Shown here: piece by piece, positions 15,090 to 16,957 of the stretch
Numbering within the stretch: the first letter of the stretch is position 1
How the letters are laid out: every line of letters begins with the position of its first letter
From: Gemmatimonadota bacterium
Lineage (GTDB): Bacteria; 4572-55; J002
DNA length: 16,957 bases
Reading direction: 5' to 3'
Assembly (NCBI GenBank): GCA_003697105.1
Contig: RFFQ01000050.1
Span: forward strand, 1 to 16,957
Translations under genes and position numbers: made by a program
Notes under the pieces: model-generated
Database searches by the model: none
Told to the model about the DNA's origin: nothing
What the model saw: only the letters and a program-made list of their open reading frames with translations

Positions 15090-16820
15090 TTAGCTCTTAT
15101 GAATGACGCCGCGTCCGGTGCGTCCATCAACTTTAATTATGAGCGGGTTGTGCAGACGGATATGCCGTAAAAAGTGAGTTTCGTAGTGGTGATCCTGATG
15201 GTCGAGCCAGTTCCAATCAATGGGATATTTGCTGTGATGCGGCACTGAAAAGTAGCGAACTTGAAAACTGCTGATATTATGAAAAAAATGAGACCCTTGG
15301 CTTAGTTCCACATCCATATGGGGAAGGGTGGCTTCCACAATCACTTTCGCCCCAGAGATATGTACCCACCGTACCGGAATGCCCAACCAGGGGTCGGAAC
15401 TGCCCCAACGTCCAAAACCAATGAGTAGATAAAATAGGTTTTCCGAGCGGAGTTTGTTGTTGAGTTGTTCCAATTCCTGTACGATTTGCGGGGTGTACTT
15501 GGCTTGGAACTCTTCCGGTTTGACATATAGGATGTCCTTTAAGGTGTTGATAATGCCATTACCCATCACATGGTCTGAAGCGGCGAGCGCATGGTCACTT
15601 CGCATTTCTCGTTCCGTAATGGTGACTTCCTCGTGCGAGACGACCATCGGTCGAACTTGTAACGCCCCAAATTGATGGGGATTCAGGGTCATGGCAAATT
15701 CCACTTCCACCGGCTCTTGGATGTGTTCCTCACACAGGGCAAGCAAGCGTTCGATTAGCGGATTTAATGGTATATCATTGAGATGTAAGATGGGGGCAAA
15801 CGTAATAATGCGAGGTCCTTTAATACCCGTGCCCATGACAATTCGGGATGAATGGGGGTCGTAAGTGGAAGCGATGTAGCGCAAACTGCCATCGTATTCC
15901 GCATCATTTAGGTTGCATTTGACCAGATATTCCGTTTCGTGAATTGGATCGTATGCCGGTGGTTTACCTAAATTGACTGCCCAAAATTCCGTTTGAGTTT
16001 GTTTCAGCCAGTCGCGGATCGAGCCAAACGGGGGAGATACGCGAGGGCGCGCCGGTGAATATGCCCATGACACCCCGCCATCTACCACCGATTTACCCAA
16101 TCCCAATGCCAAATTGACGACACCTTCCTCCGGTTTGGCGCCCCCCACCGGATAAAAATTGTATGATCGCGCCACGCCCGAAATAGTGGGATAAAATCGG
16201 TCCCCATGACGCCGCCCGACCACCTCCTGAATGATCACCGCCATTTTTTCATGGTGGGGTTCATTTTGGGTTTCTCGTAGATAATCTTGTGCTATGCTGA
16301 AGAAGGTTGATGCATAAATGAATTTCACGGCTTCTATCAATTTGTGGAACCGGACATCTGTTTCCACCTGATTATTGGGAATCATTTTTGTGCTGTAAAT
16401 ACCAGCGAATGGCTCGTACAGGGCATCTTCCAGTTTGCTTGATGAGCGCACCGCCAACGGATGTTTGTAGGAAAGCACCACCGCGCGCAAATCTCCGATC
16501 ACACTACCGGGAAAGCTGCCTTTTTGGAACACATTGGCGATCACGTGGTCGGCGGGACCGGATTCGAGGAATTCATATAACCGGTTGTGTTCCATGAACG
16601 CATCAAATACATCGGTGCCAATCACCGTGAACGCAGGTACTTTCACTTGCACCGAGGGGAATTCAGCCGGATCGTAGCCTTTTGCCAGCAGGGTATGCAG
16701 AAAGACCAATCCTTGTGCTTTTCCCCCAATAGAACCCCCGCCGATGATGCTCGGATGGGCTTGACCATAGCTGTCATGCCGGTTAAAGCGCGGCAGTTCA
16801 GGCGAAATGTTTAAGTGCAT
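15090..16820 (-). CDS. PPDK-type ATP-grasp protein, barrel-less
   Basis: A 576-residue protein with the nucleotide-binding half of pyruvate phosphate dikinase/PEP synthase. The ATP-grasp landmarks are IGGKAQGL (31-38), PLAVRSSSKLED (121-132) with FAGIYST after it, and VEVEFAM...LQVRPM (371-391). A C-terminal block follows with GFGRWGS (468-474) and SQGSHFF (507-513), matching the downstream gene. There is no pyruvate/PEP TIM barrel and no canonical swivel motif (TGGxxSHxA type), so it is unlikely to make PEP by itself. It lacks the GAF and nucleotidyltransferase domains of its downstream partner. The two genes are 13 bases apart and surely co-transcribed, so the proteins may work as a complex or as kinase and regulator. 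The start codon has only a weak AAGAGA upstream. Databases would probably call it a PEP/pyruvate-binding domain protein. Confidence 0.85.
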   Translation of the reverse strand: MHLNISPELPRFNRHDSYGQAHPSIIGGGSIGGKAQGLVFLHTLLAKGYDPAEFPSVQVKVPAFTVIGTDVFDAFMEHNRLYEFLESGPADHVIANVFQKGSFPGSVIGDLRAVVLSYKHPLAVRSSSKLEDALYEPFAGIYSTKMIPNNQVETDVRFHKLIEAVKFIYASTFFSIAQDYLRETQNEPHHEKMAVIIQEVVGRRHGDRFYPTISGVARSYNFYPVGGAKPEEGVVNLALGLGKSVVDGGVSWAYSPARPRVSPPFGSIRDWLKQTQTEFWAVNLGKPPAYDPIHETEYLVKCNLNDAEYDGSLRYIASTYDPHSSRIVMGTGIKGPRIITFAPILHLNDIPLNPLIERLLALCEEHIQEPVEVEFAMTLNPHQFGALQVRPMVVSHEEVTITEREMRSDHALAASDHVMGNGIINTLKDILYVKPEEFQAKYTPQIVQELEQLNNKLRSENLFYLLIGFGRWGSSDPWLGIPVRWVHISGAKVIVEATLPHMDVELSQGSHFFHNISSFQVRYFSVPHHSKYPIDWNWLDHQDHHYETHFLRHIRLHNPLIIKVDGRTGRGVIHKS

Positions 16821-16957
16821 GAGGGATGTCTCTTAAAAAAAGTGCCATTCTCTTTTTTCTGAAAACTCTGGAAAAGTGGTTTTTTATTGATTTATGGTGT
16901 CCTTTTGAGTATGAACCCTATTTTGTATTTTTGATGAGGATGTTGATTATGATGCTT
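16821..16957 (-). other. AT-rich leader before the dikinase-like pair
   Basis: This 137-base stretch before the first dikinase-like gene is clearly more AT-rich than the genes and contains several A/T runs. It probably holds the promoter, but I find no hexamer pair good enough to place one. TGGCAC at 16843-16848 (minus strand) resembles a sigma-54 -24 element but lacks the GC at -12. Confidence 0.35.

Noticed and set aside
15077-15130. Longer start for the GAF-dikinase protein
   Set aside because: It would overlap the upstream gene by 41 bases, whereas the ATG at 15076 has a strong GGAAAGGAAAG site.
16843-16848. Sigma-54 -24 element (TGGCAC)
   Set aside because: The required GC about 10 bases downstream is replaced by an A/T run.

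Overview
The window holds ten protein-coding genes, all on the minus strand, so it reads as transcription from right to left. There are no RNA genes, CRISPR arrays or insertion sequences that I can see. The organism looks like a Gram-negative-type bacterium with periplasmic multiheme c-type cytochromes, RodA-driven wall growth and anaerobic or microaerobic electron transport. The gene mix would fit a Calditrichota, Ignavibacteriota or KSB1-like lineage or a deltaproteobacterium, but no phylogenetic marker here settles that, so the assignment is a guess.

Right part (16820 to 11894): two consecutive genes, 13 bases apart, each encode a pyruvate-phosphate-dikinase-type ATP-grasp protein that lacks the usual PEP/pyruvate TIM barrel. 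Both carry the same C-terminal block (GRWGS ... HFF), which I think may be a heavily diverged phosphohistidine swivel domain. The second protein also has an N-terminal GAF-type sensor domain of the sort found on histidine kinases and a C-terminal nucleotidyltransferase domain. This pair is the best candidate for an undescribed signalling or phosphotransfer system in the window.

Middle part (11632 to 5936): a CcoI/FixI-type copper ATPase stands without the rest of the cbb3 oxidase assembly genes, behind a 261-base gap holding a tandem 15-bp repeat. Then come myo-inositol-1-phosphate synthase, a PlsC-type acyltransferase and the SEDS glycosyltransferase RodA. plsC and rodA are only 3 bases apart.

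Left part (5878 to 39): four genes that look like one electron-transfer module. They are a five-helix membrane protein with twin H-x13-H helices (a predicted diheme cytochrome b), a membrane-anchored zinc-ribbon/ferredoxin/flavin NAD(P)H oxidoreductase whose FAD domain appears circularly permuted, and two secreted multiheme cytochromes with 20 and 22 CxxCH motifs. The likely route is NAD(P)H to FAD and Fe-S on the cytoplasmic side, then the b hemes across the membrane, then a 42-heme periplasmic or extracellular wire. A short 8-bp tandem repeat sits at the left edge. No canonical rho-independent terminator (hairpin plus T-run) was found between any of the genes.
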